Assembly: GCF_003725735.1 (NCBI RefSeq)
Contig: NZ_RJTM01000122.1
Span: forward strand, 1 to 64,000
Origin: Sinomicrobium pectinilyticum
Lineage (GTDB): Bacteria; Bacteroidota; Bacteroidia; Flavobacteriales; Flavobacteriaceae
Length of the DNA stretch: 64,000 nucleotides
Direction: 5' to 3'
In this document: positions 27,067-36,090 of the stretch, one piece after another
Layout of the letters: each line of letters begins with the position of its first letter
How positions within the stretch are numbered: the first letter of the stretch is position 1
Program-made: the position numbers and the translations under genes
The notes under the pieces: generated by a model
What the model was told of the DNA's origin: nothing
The model's input: only the letters and a program-made list of their open reading frames with translations
Database searches by the model: none

Positions 27067-27594
27067 ATGATGACCCTTACCGGAAAAAAGATATTTTTAA
27101 GAGCCCTGGAACCCGAAGACCTCGATTTCCTGTACCTGCTGGAGAACGATGAAACGATATGGGAAGTAAGCGAGACACAGGTGCCGTATTCAAGGTATAT
27201 CCTTAAAGAGTACCTTAAAAACAGTCATAAGGATATATACGAGGTAAAGCAGTTACGCATGGCAATAGCGGATTTTGATCAGAAACTCCTGGGATTTATA
27301 GACCTTTTCGATTTTTGTCCGAAGAACAAACGGGCCGGGGTAGGTATTGTAATACTGGAAACTTCCCAAAGGAACAGGGGTATCGGTACCGAAGCATTGC
27401 AACTGCTTACGGATTATGCTTTTGCTCACCTGGGAGTCCACCAGCTATATGCCAATATAGCAGTAGATAATACCGCCAGTATTAAATTGTTCTCCAATCT
27501 CGGTTTTAAGGAAGTGGGAGTAAAGAAAGACTGGAATTTTACCGGGGGAGTGTTCAAAGACGAAATTTTATATCAGAAAATCAATAATTCATAA
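27067..27594 (+). CDS. GNAT family N-acetyltransferase (RimJ/RimL-like)
   Basis: This 175-residue acetyltransferase_3 protein starts with LTGKKIFLRALEPEDLDFLYLLEND. The acetyl-CoA site is QRNRGIGTEALQLLTDYAF, and the C-terminal IKLFSNLGFKEVG follows. The substrate is unknown; relatives acetylate ribosomal protein N-termini, polyamines or small molecules. It lies 54 bp after dapF and 49 bp before mltG. Confidence 0.9.
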   Translation: MMTLTGKKIFLRALEPEDLDFLYLLENDETIWEVSETQVPYSRYILKEYLKNSHKDIYEVKQLRMAIADFDQKLLGFIDLFDFCPKNKRAGVGIVILETSQRNRGIGTEALQLLTDYAFAHLGVHQLYANIAVDNTASIKLFSNLGFKEVGVKKDWNFTGGVFKDEILYQKINNS

Positions 27595-27643
27595 GTAAAA
27601 CCGGAGCACAGGCCTCCGGTAGTGTCCAAACGAGAATATCCAT

Positions 27644-28687
27644 ATGTATATACGAAAGATAATAGTTGCTGTTTTACTCCTTGGTGTAGTTCTGGGCCTG
27701 GTATTTGTATATCGCATCTATACAGCTATTTTCGCCCCTAATACCGGCTTTAATAACGATGAAGCTTATGTCTACGTTTCTACCGGGGCAAACTTTTCGG
27801 AAGTCAGGGAACAGCTGGAACCTTTGCTGAAAAATATCCGGACTTTTGAGAAAGTGGCCGAGAGAAAAGGATATGTAGCCAATCCCAGGGCTGGAAAGTA
27901 TGTCATAAAAAAGGGCATGAGTAATAACGATATTGTGAATACCCTTCGAAGCAGGAACACACCGGTGAACGTGTCTTTTAACAACCAGGAAACCCTGGAG
28001 AAACTTGCCGGAAGAATAGCAGCACAGATAGAAGCCGATAGCGTGGAGTTGGTAGACACATTCCGGGACACGGTTTTTCTGGACAGTCTTCGGCTGACGG
28101 AAGACCAGGCATTGGGACTTTACATTCCCAATAGCTACGAATTTTTCTGGGATACTTCGGCAAAAGAGTTCAGGCAAAGGATGGTAAAAGAGTACGACAG
28201 GTTCTGGAACGAGGAACGCCTGGCCAGGGCCAGGGCACAAAACCTCTCTCGCAAAGATGTGATCACTCTGGCCTCCATTGTGCAGAAAGAAACAGCCAGG
28301 GCTGATGAAAGACCAAGAGTGGCCGGTGTATACCTGAACAGGCTCCGCAGTAACATACTGCTACAGGCAGATCCCACGGTGATCTATGCACTTAAGAGGC
28401 ATACCGGGGATTATGACACTATCATAAAAAGAGTATTATATAAGGATCTGGAAATAGATTCGCCATACAATACCTATAAATATGCCGGATTACCACCGGG
28501 CCCCATTGCCATGCCCGATATATCTTCAATAGATGCGGTCCTCAACCCGGAAAAACACGATTATTATTATTTCGTAGCAGACATAAACCAACCCGGATAT
28601 CACAAATTTTCCAAAACACTGACACAGCATAATGTCAATAAAAGGGAATATGTGAACTGGTTGAACAGGCAAAAGGTGCATCGATAA
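27644..28687 (+). CDS. mltG: Endolytic murein transglycosylase MltG
   Basis: It cuts nascent peptidoglycan glycan strands and so sets strand length. One N-terminal membrane helix (about 5-25) anchors it. A LysM-like region follows. The YceG domain has the catalytic glutamate E216 in ASIVQKETA, followed by ERPRVAGVYLNRL, LQADPTVIYA, PYNTYKYAGLPPGPI and YYYFVAD. Length 347 is normal. Confidence 0.96.
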   Translation: MYIRKIIVAVLLLGVVLGLVFVYRIYTAIFAPNTGFNNDEAYVYVSTGANFSEVREQLEPLLKNIRTFEKVAERKGYVANPRAGKYVIKKGMSNNDIVNTLRSRNTPVNVSFNNQETLEKLAGRIAAQIEADSVELVDTFRDTVFLDSLRLTEDQALGLYIPNSYEFFWDTSAKEFRQRMVKEYDRFWNEERLARARAQNLSRKDVITLASIVQKETARADERPRVAGVYLNRLRSNILLQADPTVIYALKRHTGDYDTIIKRVLYKDLEIDSPYNTYKYAGLPPGPIAMPDISSIDAVLNPEKHDYYYFVADINQPGYHKFSKTLTQHNVNKREYVNWLNRQKVHR

Positions 28688-28707
28688 AAAAAGCTCCGGG
28701 TTATGGA

Positions 28708-28736
28708 ATTTTATTGTATATTTAGAACAATAAAAT
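28708..28736. repeat. AT-rich hairpin after mltG
   Basis: A perfect 10-bp inverted repeat (ATTTTATTGT at 28708-28717, ACAATAAAAT at 28727-28736) begins about 20 bp after the mltG stop. No clear T-tract follows, so termination is uncertain. Confidence 0.45.
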
Positions 28737-28776
28737 GCTGAAAAAGGGAAAATGAATTTTCAGATTAATTTAACAC

Positions 28777-28812
28777 TTTGATTTTCAGATTAATAAAAAA
28801 TTTGTATATTTG
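28777..28812 (+). promoter_or_regulatory. Bacteroidota-type promoter with structured leader
   Basis: TATATTTG at 28805-28812 is an exact TAnnTTTG, with TTTG at 28777-28780 as a -33 candidate (spacing 24, slightly long). The predicted leader of about 85-90 bases contains short hairpins, e.g. CCCGCT/AGCGGG at 28815-28820 and 28828-28833, and then GTCACT/AGTGAC. Confidence 0.6.
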
Positions 28813-28904
28813 CACCCGCTAATTTCGAGCGGGGATTTGGTCACTTTTACAGTGACGATCCGGAATTTAATCCGGCCTTGTAAGTCTCGAAGAAATAAAA
28901 TTCG

Positions 28905-29531
28905 ATGGGAAAGAATATACTGAAATATTCTGTTTTAATTATTCTTTTGACCTTTATTAGTTTAGGGTTTACGTCAACGAAGAAAGTGAAGATCAGTAAC
29001 AGGTACAAAGTAAACGGACCGTTATTGTCTACCGTTCCTACCGCAGACGAACCACTGAGTACAATCAATCCGCCCTTTCTGGGAAAATCCTTTGTGGGCT
29101 TTAAAGAAGCTTTAGGCTTCAAAGAATCCAGGGGAAATTATTTTATTACCAATCATCTGGGATACATGGGGAAATACCAGTTCGGAACTTCTACCCTGAA
29201 ACTTATAGGAATACATAATTCTTCAGATTTCCTGAATGATCCCGAATTGCAAGAGCGTGCTTTTATAGCCAATACGGCAAGAAATAAATGGGTGCTTCGA
29301 AGGGATATACGGCGATGTGTAGGAAAAAATATAGGAGGTGTTTATGTTACGGAGTCAGGAATTCTGGCGGCCGCACACCTGGCGGGACCGGGGAATGTAA
29401 AAACCTATCTGCGTTCAGGTGGAGCAAGGGGATTTAAGGATGCCAATGGAGCTTCGATCCGGTACTATATGAAAAAATTCTCCGGTTACGATACTTCATA
29501 TATCCATCCTGACAGGAGAGCTAGGATTTAA
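28905..29531 (+). CDS. Secreted lysozyme/transglycosylase-fold protein
   Basis: An N-terminal hydrophobic segment (about 5-24) acts as signal or anchor. From about residue 60 the protein shows a lysozyme-like pattern: FKESRGNYFITNHLGYMGKYQFGTSTLKLIG, with the Glu of KESRGNY as candidate catalytic acid, then AAAHLAGPGNVKTYLRSGG. Flavobacterial homologues are often labelled peptidoglycan-binding or LysM-related. It stands alone between its own promoter and a strong terminator. A role in cell-wall turnover is likely; the exact reaction is not proven by the sequence. Confidence 0.78.
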   Translation: MGKNILKYSVLIILLTFISLGFTSTKKVKISNRYKVNGPLLSTVPTADEPLSTINPPFLGKSFVGFKEALGFKESRGNYFITNHLGYMGKYQFGTSTLKLIGIHNSSDFLNDPELQERAFIANTARNKWVLRRDIRRCVGKNIGGVYVTESGILAAAHLAGPGNVKTYLRSGGARGFKDANGASIRYYMKKFSGYDTSYIHPDRRARI

Positions 29532-29833
29532 TTAATTATGGTTAAACATACGTTTCCAGGACCCCGGCCGTAAAAGGCCGGGGTTTTGGTTTTTAAGCGG
29601 GTAAGCCGATAGTAAACAAATAAAGGCTGTCGGATATGTGGTGAGCCCGGCATGCGGAATGTCCTTTGGCACTTTCGGAAAATAAGAGGGCAGGAGCTGT
29701 AAACCTGTAAAACTCTTTTTCCGGAGACCAAAAGATAACAGAATTGTATAAGTAACAACTCAATTCCCCTTAAAAGATTTCCCGGCCCTCGCTCTGGTTT
29801 AAAAAAAACTGCTTTTGTTGTATGTTCGGGAAT
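29532..29833. other. Convergent intergenic region
   Basis: It holds the terminator at its left end, and the remainder shows no gene. An imperfect inverted repeat (GGAAAATAAGAG with CTCTTTTTCC, about 29678-29722) could serve the minus-strand methylase gene but is not convincing. Confidence 0.35.
29561..29595 (+). terminator. Strong intrinsic terminator
   Basis: A GC-rich 9-bp stem (ACCCCGGCC at 29561-29569, GGCCGGGGT at 29576-29584) with a 6-base loop is followed by a T-rich tail. It lies 30 bp after the stop of the lysozyme-fold gene. Confidence 0.92.
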
Positions 29834-30559
29834 CTAACGGGCATGAATGATAAAGATACACGGCCTTTTATGCAGGATTTCCGTATTTTTTCTCCATGCT
29901 TTGGCTGTTCTGGTCCGGATAAACTCCGTAGAAAGTGTAATATCACAGGCTACACATATCTGTGTATCGTGTTTCAGGGTAGAGGAGAGGTCGGCCAGTA
30001 GTTGTTCGTTGCGGTAGGGAGTTTCGATAAAAATCTGGGATTGCTGTAATTCGGACGAGCGTTTTTCCAGCTTTCTGATCTCCTGCTTCCTTTCTGATTT
30101 GTCTATAGGGAGATACCCGTTAAAAGCGAAACTCTGTCCGTTCATACCGCTGGCCATAAGGGCGAGGAATATGGAGGAAGGGCCAACCATGGGGACGACA
30201 GTTATTCCTTTTTCATGAGCAATGGCAACAACATCGGCACCGGGATCTGCAATACCCGGGCATCCCGCCTCGGATATAACCCCTATGTTTATACCCTCTG
30301 TGCAGGGAAATAAAAAATCGGGGATGTCCTCGGGGGCCGTGTGTTTGTTCAGTAACTGTATGTGTAGTTGGCTTTGCTGTTTTTCCGGGCAGATACTTTT
30401 TATGAATCGCCGTGCCGTTTTTTCGTTTTCAACAATGTAATAGTCAATTTCTTCAATAATCTTTTTAACGGACAAAGGAAGTACATGCAGGGGGGCCTGA
30501 TCCCCCAGTGTGGTGGGTATCAGAAATACGTTGCCGGATGTATTGTTTTCTTGTTTCAA
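29834..30559 (-). CDS. Tetrapyrrole-methylase-fold SAM methyltransferase (RsmI-like)
   Basis: This 241-residue TP_methylase protein has IPTTLGDQ at the N-terminus, VISEAGCPGIADPGADVVAIAH for SAM binding, and VVPMVGPSSIFLALMASGMNGQSFAFNGYLP. RsmI methylates the 2'-OH of C1402 in 16S rRNA. Flavobacterial proteins of this shorter type are close relatives, but the exact target is not certain. It shares a short gap with the phosphatase gene upstream and is probably co-transcribed with it and dnaA's neighbourhood. Confidence 0.85.
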   Translation of the reverse strand: MKQENNTSGNVFLIPTTLGDQAPLHVLPLSVKKIIEEIDYYIVENEKTARRFIKSICPEKQQSQLHIQLLNKHTAPEDIPDFLFPCTEGINIGVISEAGCPGIADPGADVVAIAHEKGITVVPMVGPSSIFLALMASGMNGQSFAFNGYLPIDKSERKQEIRKLEKRSSELQQSQIFIETPYRNEQLLADLSSTLKHDTQICVACDITLSTEFIRTRTAKAWRKNTEILHKRPCIFIIHAR

Positions 30560-30588
30560 GCTATGGTGTATGAGAAAAATGTGTGCAA

Positions 30589-31047
30589 TTATTCCTTCAG
30601 TTCGTTTACCAGCACATCACAGGCACGGTCCAGCATATTGAAAACATCCCGGAAGCCCTGTGCCCCGCCGTAATAGGGGTCGGGAACATCCATATCTTCC
30701 CCCGGGTATATCAGGTTGAGGATAAGGTCTACTTTCTTTTTGTCCTGCAAATTTCTCGCCAGGTTTACAACATGCTGGTAATTGGAGTTGTCCATGACAT
30801 AAATCCTGTCAAAATCGTCAAAATCGGAAACCAGGAATTTCCTGCATTTCTGGTGGCTTATATCGATGTTGTTTTTCCTGGCAATATCTACAGACCTGGG
30901 ATCGGGAGATTCCCCGATATGATAACCGGCGGTACCGGCCGAATCCACCACGATGATCCCGTCCGGAATTTTGGAACGCAGAATACCTTCCGCGAGAGGG
31001 GACCTGCATATGTTGCCCAGGCATACCATGAGTATTTTGGTTTTCAT
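30589..31047 (-). CDS. Low-molecular-weight protein tyrosine phosphatase
   Basis: The P-loop CX5R is C9-LGNIC-R15 followed by SPLAEG, and the general acid is D123 in VPDPYYGG. Length 152 is standard. It hydrolyses phosphotyrosine or a similar phosphoester; in bacteria such enzymes often act on exopolysaccharide kinases or arsenate. No capsule or ars genes are adjacent, so the substrate is unknown. Confidence 0.94.
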   Translation of the reverse strand: MKTKILMVCLGNICRSPLAEGILRSKIPDGIIVVDSAGTAGYHIGESPDPRSVDIARKNNIDISHQKCRKFLVSDFDDFDRIYVMDNSNYQHVVNLARNLQDKKKVDLILNLIYPGEDMDVPDPYYGGAQGFRDVFNMLDRACDVLVNELKE

Positions 31048-31142
31048 GCTGAAATAAACAATTGTGAGATCTGACTTAGGATTGCAAGATAGAAATTAAT
31101 AAACAATAAAAAGGGGAGGGGTAGTTTTATGTAAATTTTTCT

Positions 31143-32570
31143 CTATTGCGAGAGTTTTTTGGTGAGGTCTTCAAGATGTTTCCGGAATTGTTTGTCCGTC
31201 TCTGCCAGATTGTCCACAGTTTTGCAGGCATGCAATACGGTGGCATGATCGCGTTTGCCTATCTGTGAACCGATGCTGGCCAGGGATGCCTTGGTGAATT
31301 TTTTGGCAAAGAACATGGCGAGTTGCCTGGCCTGTACAATATGCCTTTTCCTGGTCTTGGACTGTAAAGTAGCCACATCCATCTGGAAGTAGTCCGATAC
31401 GACCTTCTGGATATAATCGATAGAAACTTCCCGTTTGGTATTCTTGACGAACTTTTCTACGATCTGGGTAGCGAGTTCTATAGTTACTTCTCTCTTGTTA
31501 AAGGAAGACTGTGCTATGAGTGAAATGATAGCACCTTCCAGTTCCCGTACATTGGACTTGATGTTCTTTGCGACATACTCGATGATATCCTCGGGCATGT
31601 CCACACCGTCCCGGTAGAGTTTGTTTTTCAGAATGGATATCCTGGTTTCGTAATCCGGGGTCTGGAGTTCTGCGGAAAGGCCCCATTTAAAACGGGACAG
31701 GAGCCGTTGTTCTATATCTTGCATGTCTACCGGGGCTTTATCCGAAGTAAGGATAACCTGTTTTCCGTTCTGATGCAGGTGATTGAAGATGTGAAAGAAC
31801 ACGTCCTGTGTACCGGACTTACCGGAAAAGAATTGTACGTCATCGATAATCAGTACATCGATGAGCTGATAAAAATGAATAAAGTCGTTACGCGTATTCT
31901 TTTTAACGGATTCTATATATTGTTGTGTAAATTTCTCTGCGGAAATGTACAAGACAGTCTTTTCGGGATATTTGTCCTTGATGTCCACACCGATAGCATG
32001 GGCAAGGTGGGTTTTTCCGAGGCCTACACCACCGAATATAAGAAGAGGGTTAAACGAAGTCCCTCCCGGTTTGTTAGCCACGGCAAGTCCGGCGGACCTG
32101 GCAAGACGATTGGAATCACCTTCCAGGAAATTATCGAAATTATAATTCGGATTTAACTGGGATTCTATTTTGATGTTCCGTATCCCGGGTATGACGAACG
32201 GATTTTTAAGTTCGGGGTTTTTGTGCTTTACCGGGACATCCAGTTCCTGTGGTTGTAAATTGGACCTGTTACTGCTGGGTATCTTTTCGGTAAAAGGGCG
32301 CTGGTTACCATAGGTGTTTTCCATTTTAATAATGTACACCAGTTTGGCACTTTCTCCCAGTTCCTTTGTAAGGGCAACTTTCAGCAGTTTTACGTAATGC
32401 TCTTCCAGCCATTCGTAAAAAAACTTACTCGGAACTTGGATACTCAGGGCGTTATCGGTAAGTTTGACAGCTTTTATGGGGTCAAACCAGGTTTTGTAAG
32501 CTTGGGGCTGAATGTTATCTTTTATAAATGATAGACAATTGTCCCATACCGATTGCGCAGTCAAATTCAT
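31143..32570 (-). CDS. dnaA: Chromosomal replication initiator DnaA
   Basis: Domain I occupies about 1-85 (SVWDNCLSFIKDNI, TWFDPIKAV). The AAA+ domain has Walker A GGVGLGKT at 180-187 and Walker B LIIDDVQF. The C-terminal DNA-binding domain ends with the signature KRDHATVLHACKTV. Length 475 is normal. No cluster of TTATNCACA boxes is seen in the 204-bp upstream gap, so the replication origin is probably elsewhere, as is common in Bacteroidota. Confidence 0.98.
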   Translation of the reverse strand: MNLTAQSVWDNCLSFIKDNIQPQAYKTWFDPIKAVKLTDNALSIQVPSKFFYEWLEEHYVKLLKVALTKELGESAKLVYIIKMENTYGNQRPFTEKIPSSNRSNLQPQELDVPVKHKNPELKNPFVIPGIRNIKIESQLNPNYNFDNFLEGDSNRLARSAGLAVANKPGGTSFNPLLIFGGVGLGKTHLAHAIGVDIKDKYPEKTVLYISAEKFTQQYIESVKKNTRNDFIHFYQLIDVLIIDDVQFFSGKSGTQDVFFHIFNHLHQNGKQVILTSDKAPVDMQDIEQRLLSRFKWGLSAELQTPDYETRISILKNKLYRDGVDMPEDIIEYVAKNIKSNVRELEGAIISLIAQSSFNKREVTIELATQIVEKFVKNTKREVSIDYIQKVVSDYFQMDVATLQSKTRKRHIVQARQLAMFFAKKFTKASLASIGSQIGKRDHATVLHACKTVDNLAETDKQFRKHLEDLTKKLSQ

Positions 32571-32774
32571 TACCTCGTATAATTTATTCAGTTAGATTAG
32601 TGATTATGAAGAAGATTGAAAATACTATATCTTCCCGCCTTAGGTTGAACAAATATGTGAACAAAAAATTGAAAAAAAAAATGAAATAGAGGTTGAATTT
32701 TTAGTTTTTTTTTCGCATGCTTGTTAACAATAATGTTACGTTTTCTTAACACCTAAAATATACGACAAATTTTT

Positions 32775-33188
32775 ATGAAAACACATGAAATTCCGATAAG
32801 AATTCGCTATGGTGAAACAGACCAGATGGGCGTGGTCTATCACGGAAACTACGCGCAGTTTATGGAAATAGGAAGAGTAGAATGGCTTAGGAATATCGGG
32901 GTTTCCTACAGGTCTATGGAGGAGAGCGGTATCATGCTCCCGGTCATTGCTCTCCATCTCGAATTTAAAAAACCGGCAAAGTATGACGACCTTATACGGG
33001 TGTCCACAACCCTTGTAAAAATGCCGGGGGTAAAGATTGAATTCGACTACAAAATATGTAATGAAGAAGGGGAGGTTTTAACACTCGGGAACACCGTTCT
33101 CGCTTTCATCGATATGAAGACCGGGAAGCCGGTGAAATGCCCCGGTTATATCCTGGAAAAAATTAAAAGTATGGAAGATTCCCTTTAA
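32775..33188 (+). CDS. Acyl-CoA thioesterase (YbgC/4HBT family)
   Basis: This 137-residue hot-dog fold protein has the 4HBT signature RYGETDQMGVVYHGNYAQFMEIGRVEWLR, in which the Asp of ETDQMG is the catalytic residue. It hydrolyses acyl-CoA, possibly in phospholipid or fatty-acid metabolism. It is divergent from dnaA. Its TAA stop forms the right half of a TTAA that also provides the stop of the converging methylase gene. Confidence 0.92.
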   Translation: MKTHEIPIRIRYGETDQMGVVYHGNYAQFMEIGRVEWLRNIGVSYRSMEESGIMLPVIALHLEFKKPAKYDDLIRVSTTLVKMPGVKIEFDYKICNEEGEVLTLGNTVLAFIDMKTGKPVKCPGYILEKIKSMEDSL

Positions 33189-34402
33189 CTGTTTTTTTTG
33201 TGTAAAAGGGCCATGTAAAAACCGTCGAACCCGGAAACGGACGCGAGGACGTTACGGTCCTTTTCCAGTTGGAACTGTTTACCGCCTTCACTGCGGAGAA
33301 AAGCATCCACCTGCTCCCTGTTTTCGGATGGAAGTACGGAACAGGTCGCGTAAACAAGTTTACCGCCGGGTTTAACCATTTTTGAATAGCTTTGAAGGAC
33401 CTCCTGCTGTGTTTTCTTGATGTTTTCCACAAATTCAGGCTGTAATTTCCATTTCGCATCCGGATTTCTGCGCAACACGCCGAGTCCGCTGCATGGAGCG
33501 TCTATCAATACCCTGTCTGCTTTGTCGTAGAGTTTTTTTATCGTTTTGTTATTTTCGATGATCCTGTATTCTATGTTAAAGACCCCGTTTCTTTTAGCCC
33601 GGGTTTTCAGTTGCTTCATTTTGCTTTCGTACAGGTCCATGGCGATGATCTGTCCTTTGTTCTGCATCAGGGAAGCCATATGAAGGGTTTTTCCTCCTGC
33701 CCCGGCACAGGCATCTACTACGCGCATTCCCGGTTGTACGTCCAGTAACGGAACTACCAGCTGGGAAGAGGCGTCCTGAACTTCAAAAAGTCCTTCCCGG
33801 AAAGCGTCGGTAAGGAAAACATTGGCCCGTTCTTCGAGCACAAGCGCATCCGGATAACCTTTCAGGGTTTTGGCCTGTATCTTCTGTTCAGCCAGAATGG
33901 CCTGCAGTTTTTTTACGTTGGTTTTGAGGGTATTTACCCTGAGTACCACCTCGGCCTGCTTGTTTTGTGCAGCAATTTCTTTTTCCCAGACAACTTCTCC
34001 GAGTTCGCGGACTCCTGTTTCATCTATCCAGTCGGGAATCGATTCCCGGAATTTCCGTATTGCGGAGAGTTCCTCAAAACGTCCTTTAATACGCCGGGAA
34101 GGAGTCCCTTCCAACTGTTTCCATTCCGGAAGCCTGTGCCCGCGAAGAACGGCCCAGACCGCAAACATACGCCAGAAATTATCCCGGTTGAACGGTTCTT
34201 TTACCCCGGAAATCTCCGCATAAAAACGTTTCCAGCGAACTATATCATAAATGGTTTCAGCGACAAACCTCCTGTCACTGCTTCCCCAGCGCTTGTCTTT
34301 TTTCAAGGCTTTTGCCACAACCTTATCGGCATATTCCCCTTGGTTGAAAATAAAATCAAGAGAATCAATGACGGTAAAAACCAGGTTTCTGTGCAGTCGC
34401 AT
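33185..34402 (-). CDS. RsmB/NOP family rRNA (cytosine-C5) methyltransferase
   Basis: The N-terminal part (about 1-150) is an RNA-binding, NusB-related region. The catalytic domain has DACAGAGGKTLHMASLM for SAM binding, the active cysteine motif DAPCSGLGVLRRNPDAKW, and the second cysteine VYATCSVLPSENREQV. Length 405 fits. The likely target is 16S rRNA. The stop codon overlaps that of the thioesterase gene in the palindrome TTAA at 33185-33188. Confidence 0.93.
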   Translation of the reverse strand: MRLHRNLVFTVIDSLDFIFNQGEYADKVVAKALKKDKRWGSSDRRFVAETIYDIVRWKRFYAEISGVKEPFNRDNFWRMFAVWAVLRGHRLPEWKQLEGTPSRRIKGRFEELSAIRKFRESIPDWIDETGVRELGEVVWEKEIAAQNKQAEVVLRVNTLKTNVKKLQAILAEQKIQAKTLKGYPDALVLEERANVFLTDAFREGLFEVQDASSQLVVPLLDVQPGMRVVDACAGAGGKTLHMASLMQNKGQIIAMDLYESKMKQLKTRAKRNGVFNIEYRIIENNKTIKKLYDKADRVLIDAPCSGLGVLRRNPDAKWKLQPEFVENIKKTQQEVLQSYSKMVKPGGKLVYATCSVLPSENREQVDAFLRSEGGKQFQLEKDRNVLASVSGFDGFYMALLHKKNS

Positions 34403-34552
34403 AGGTGAAAAAAATTAGGGGGCAAAGATATTAAGATAATCGGGATTAATGGCCCTGTAAAGCAGATTTCCGGCAAAATACCTCAAAAAACAGTATAATG
34501 GCCGGAAATATGTTTATTCTGCCACAGAGGATATGCCTCCGGCCTTATTATT

Positions 34553-35260
34553 TTAATTTGCGGAAGTTTTGCTCGGGCGTACTTCTATTTTACTGGGTAA
34601 GGTACGTGCCGGTATTTTAAGGAGGTCGGCAACCATTTGCCCTATATCTTCCGGTTGTATCTTCCACGCATCGGAAGCGCCCGGGTTATTACCGTTAAAG
34701 TACGTAGCTACGGAGCCCGGCATTATAGTGGTTACTTTCACATTATACGGGCGGAGATCGAGCATAATGGCCTGGGAAAAGCCCACAAGCCCGAATTTAC
34801 TCGCATTATAAGCAGCTCCCTTTGCAAAGAAATTGGTTCCGGCAAGACTGGCGATAGTAATGATATACCCTTTACTTTTCTTTAGTTCCGGAACGGCGGC
34901 CTTAACCGTGTTGAAAACACCTGTAAGATTGGTGTTTATGGTCGTGTTCCAGTCATCGGCAGATAATTCGTCTATAGGGGCAAAAACGCCTATTCCGGCG
35001 TTGGCGATGACTACGTCAAGCTGACCCCAGGTGTCGGTGACCTGTTTTATGGCGGCCTGTTCGGAGCGGTAATCCGTTACATCGGATTCGATGACCAGGT
35101 AAGACTCCTTGTTATCTGAAATACTTTGCATGGCCGTTTCCCCGCGTTTTTTGTCCCGGCAGCTAACGGCTACTTTCATTCCTTCTTTCAGGAGGGCTTC
35201 CGCTATTCCGAGCCCTATGCCTTTGGAACCTCCTGTTATATATGCTGTTTTGTTTTTCAT
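34553..35260 (-). CDS. SDR family NAD(P)-dependent oxidoreductase
   Basis: This 235-residue classical short-chain dehydrogenase has the cofactor site TGGSKGIGLGIA (9-20), NAG (VIANAGIGVF), the catalytic Ser in TIASLAG and YNASK. It is 3-oxoacyl-ACP-reductase-like, but the low specificity of the family prevents a substrate call. It has no close operon partner. Confidence 0.92.
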   Translation of the reverse strand: MKNKTAYITGGSKGIGLGIAEALLKEGMKVAVSCRDKKRGETAMQSISDNKESYLVIESDVTDYRSEQAAIKQVTDTWGQLDVVIANAGIGVFAPIDELSADDWNTTINTNLTGVFNTVKAAVPELKKSKGYIITIASLAGTNFFAKGAAYNASKFGLVGFSQAIMLDLRPYNVKVTTIMPGSVATYFNGNNPGASDAWKIQPEDIGQMVADLLKIPARTLPSKIEVRPSKTSAN

Positions 35261-35316
35261 GTTATGTCTTATGTATTTGATGATATACGGAATAAGCAGA
35301 TAGTTATCTCCTTATA

Positions 35317-35356
35317 AAAAAATCACCTTACAAAGGTATTGCAAGGTGATTTTTTT
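35317..35356. terminator. Bidirectional-type intrinsic terminator
   Basis: A 13-bp stem (AAAAAATCACCTT at 35317-35329 with its exact complement at 35343-35355) has an A-run on one side and a T-run on the other. It lies 16 bp beyond the stop of the DUF937 gene on the minus strand, which it probably terminates. Confidence 0.88.
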
Positions 35357-35371
35357 ACTGTTAAGAATATG

Positions 35372-35995
35372 TTATTTACCGAAAAGGCCACCCAGAAGTC
35401 CGCCTCTTTTTTTGTTGCCCAGGGCCATGCCGGCGATATCGTCGATAACACTGCCGTCTCCGTCAGAATCGAGCAGGGAAGTAACGAGGCTCTGATTGTC
35501 GGAAGACTGATTTCCCATCAGGTTGCCCAGTAGGCCGGACAGTCCGTCTGTGGAGCTTACGTTCTGTTGACGCGCCTGCTGTCCGAGATATCCCATGAGT
35601 ATGGGGGCGGCAATTTTAATGATCTTGCTCACTACGCTTGCACTGACACCGGATTTCTGGCTGATGGCATTTTCTACGGTAGATTGTTTGTTACCAAGAA
35701 TATGGCTGAGGATACCGGCGCCATCCTGTTCATCTTCCTCATTGACCCCTCCACCGAAGAAGCCACCGAGGTTATCGAGAATGCCTCCGGCATGTTTACT
35801 TCCGGAAAGAGCTCCAAGCAAGCCCGCTGCTCCTTCCGGAGAAGATGCATTCTTTTGCATGGCGCCCATTAATACGGGCAATGCCATACTCAAAACACTG
35901 CTGGTCTCCTGTTGCGAAGTGCCTGCTTCACCGCTCACCCCGTTTATGATCTGCTTGCCCAGATCGCTGTTAAGTAAATCTGTTATACCTGCCAT
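35372..35995 (-). CDS. DUF937 (YidB-like) protein
   Basis: This 207-residue protein consists of repeated short helices rich in Gly, Ser, Ala and Asn (DLLNSDLGKQIINGVS, LPVLMGAMQKNASSPEGAAGLLGAL, VSKIIKIAAPILMGYLGQQARQQ) and ends in a GKKRGGLLGGLFGK tail. This is the pattern of the DUF937 family, whose function is not known. There is no signal peptide. It is transcribed alone. Confidence 0.88.
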   Translation of the reverse strand: MAGITDLLNSDLGKQIINGVSGEAGTSQQETSSVLSMALPVLMGAMQKNASSPEGAAGLLGALSGSKHAGGILDNLGGFFGGGVNEEDEQDGAGILSHILGNKQSTVENAISQKSGVSASVVSKIIKIAAPILMGYLGQQARQQNVSSTDGLSGLLGNLMGNQSSDNQSLVTSLLDSDGDGSVIDDIAGMALGNKKRGGLLGGLFGK

Positions 35996-36032
35996 TTTTG
36001 TAGTTTTAAGGTTTAAGAAAACCCTAATTTAC

Positions 36033-36059
36033 AAAAAAGTCCTCTCACATTGTGTGAGA
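36033..36059 (-). terminator. Intrinsic terminator after serA
   Basis: A 7-bp stem (TCTCACA at 36043-36049, TGTGAGA at 36053-36059) with a 3-base loop is followed on the minus strand by GGACTTTTTT. It lies 32 bp past the serA stop. Confidence 0.75.
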
Positions 36060-36090
36060 AGACCTTAATAAATTACTTAAAATTCGATAA

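Noticed and set aside
32571-32774. Possible replication origin beside dnaA
   Set aside because: No cluster of TTATNCACA boxes and no AT-rich unwinding repeat pattern were found; dnaA is often not next to the origin in Bacteroidota.
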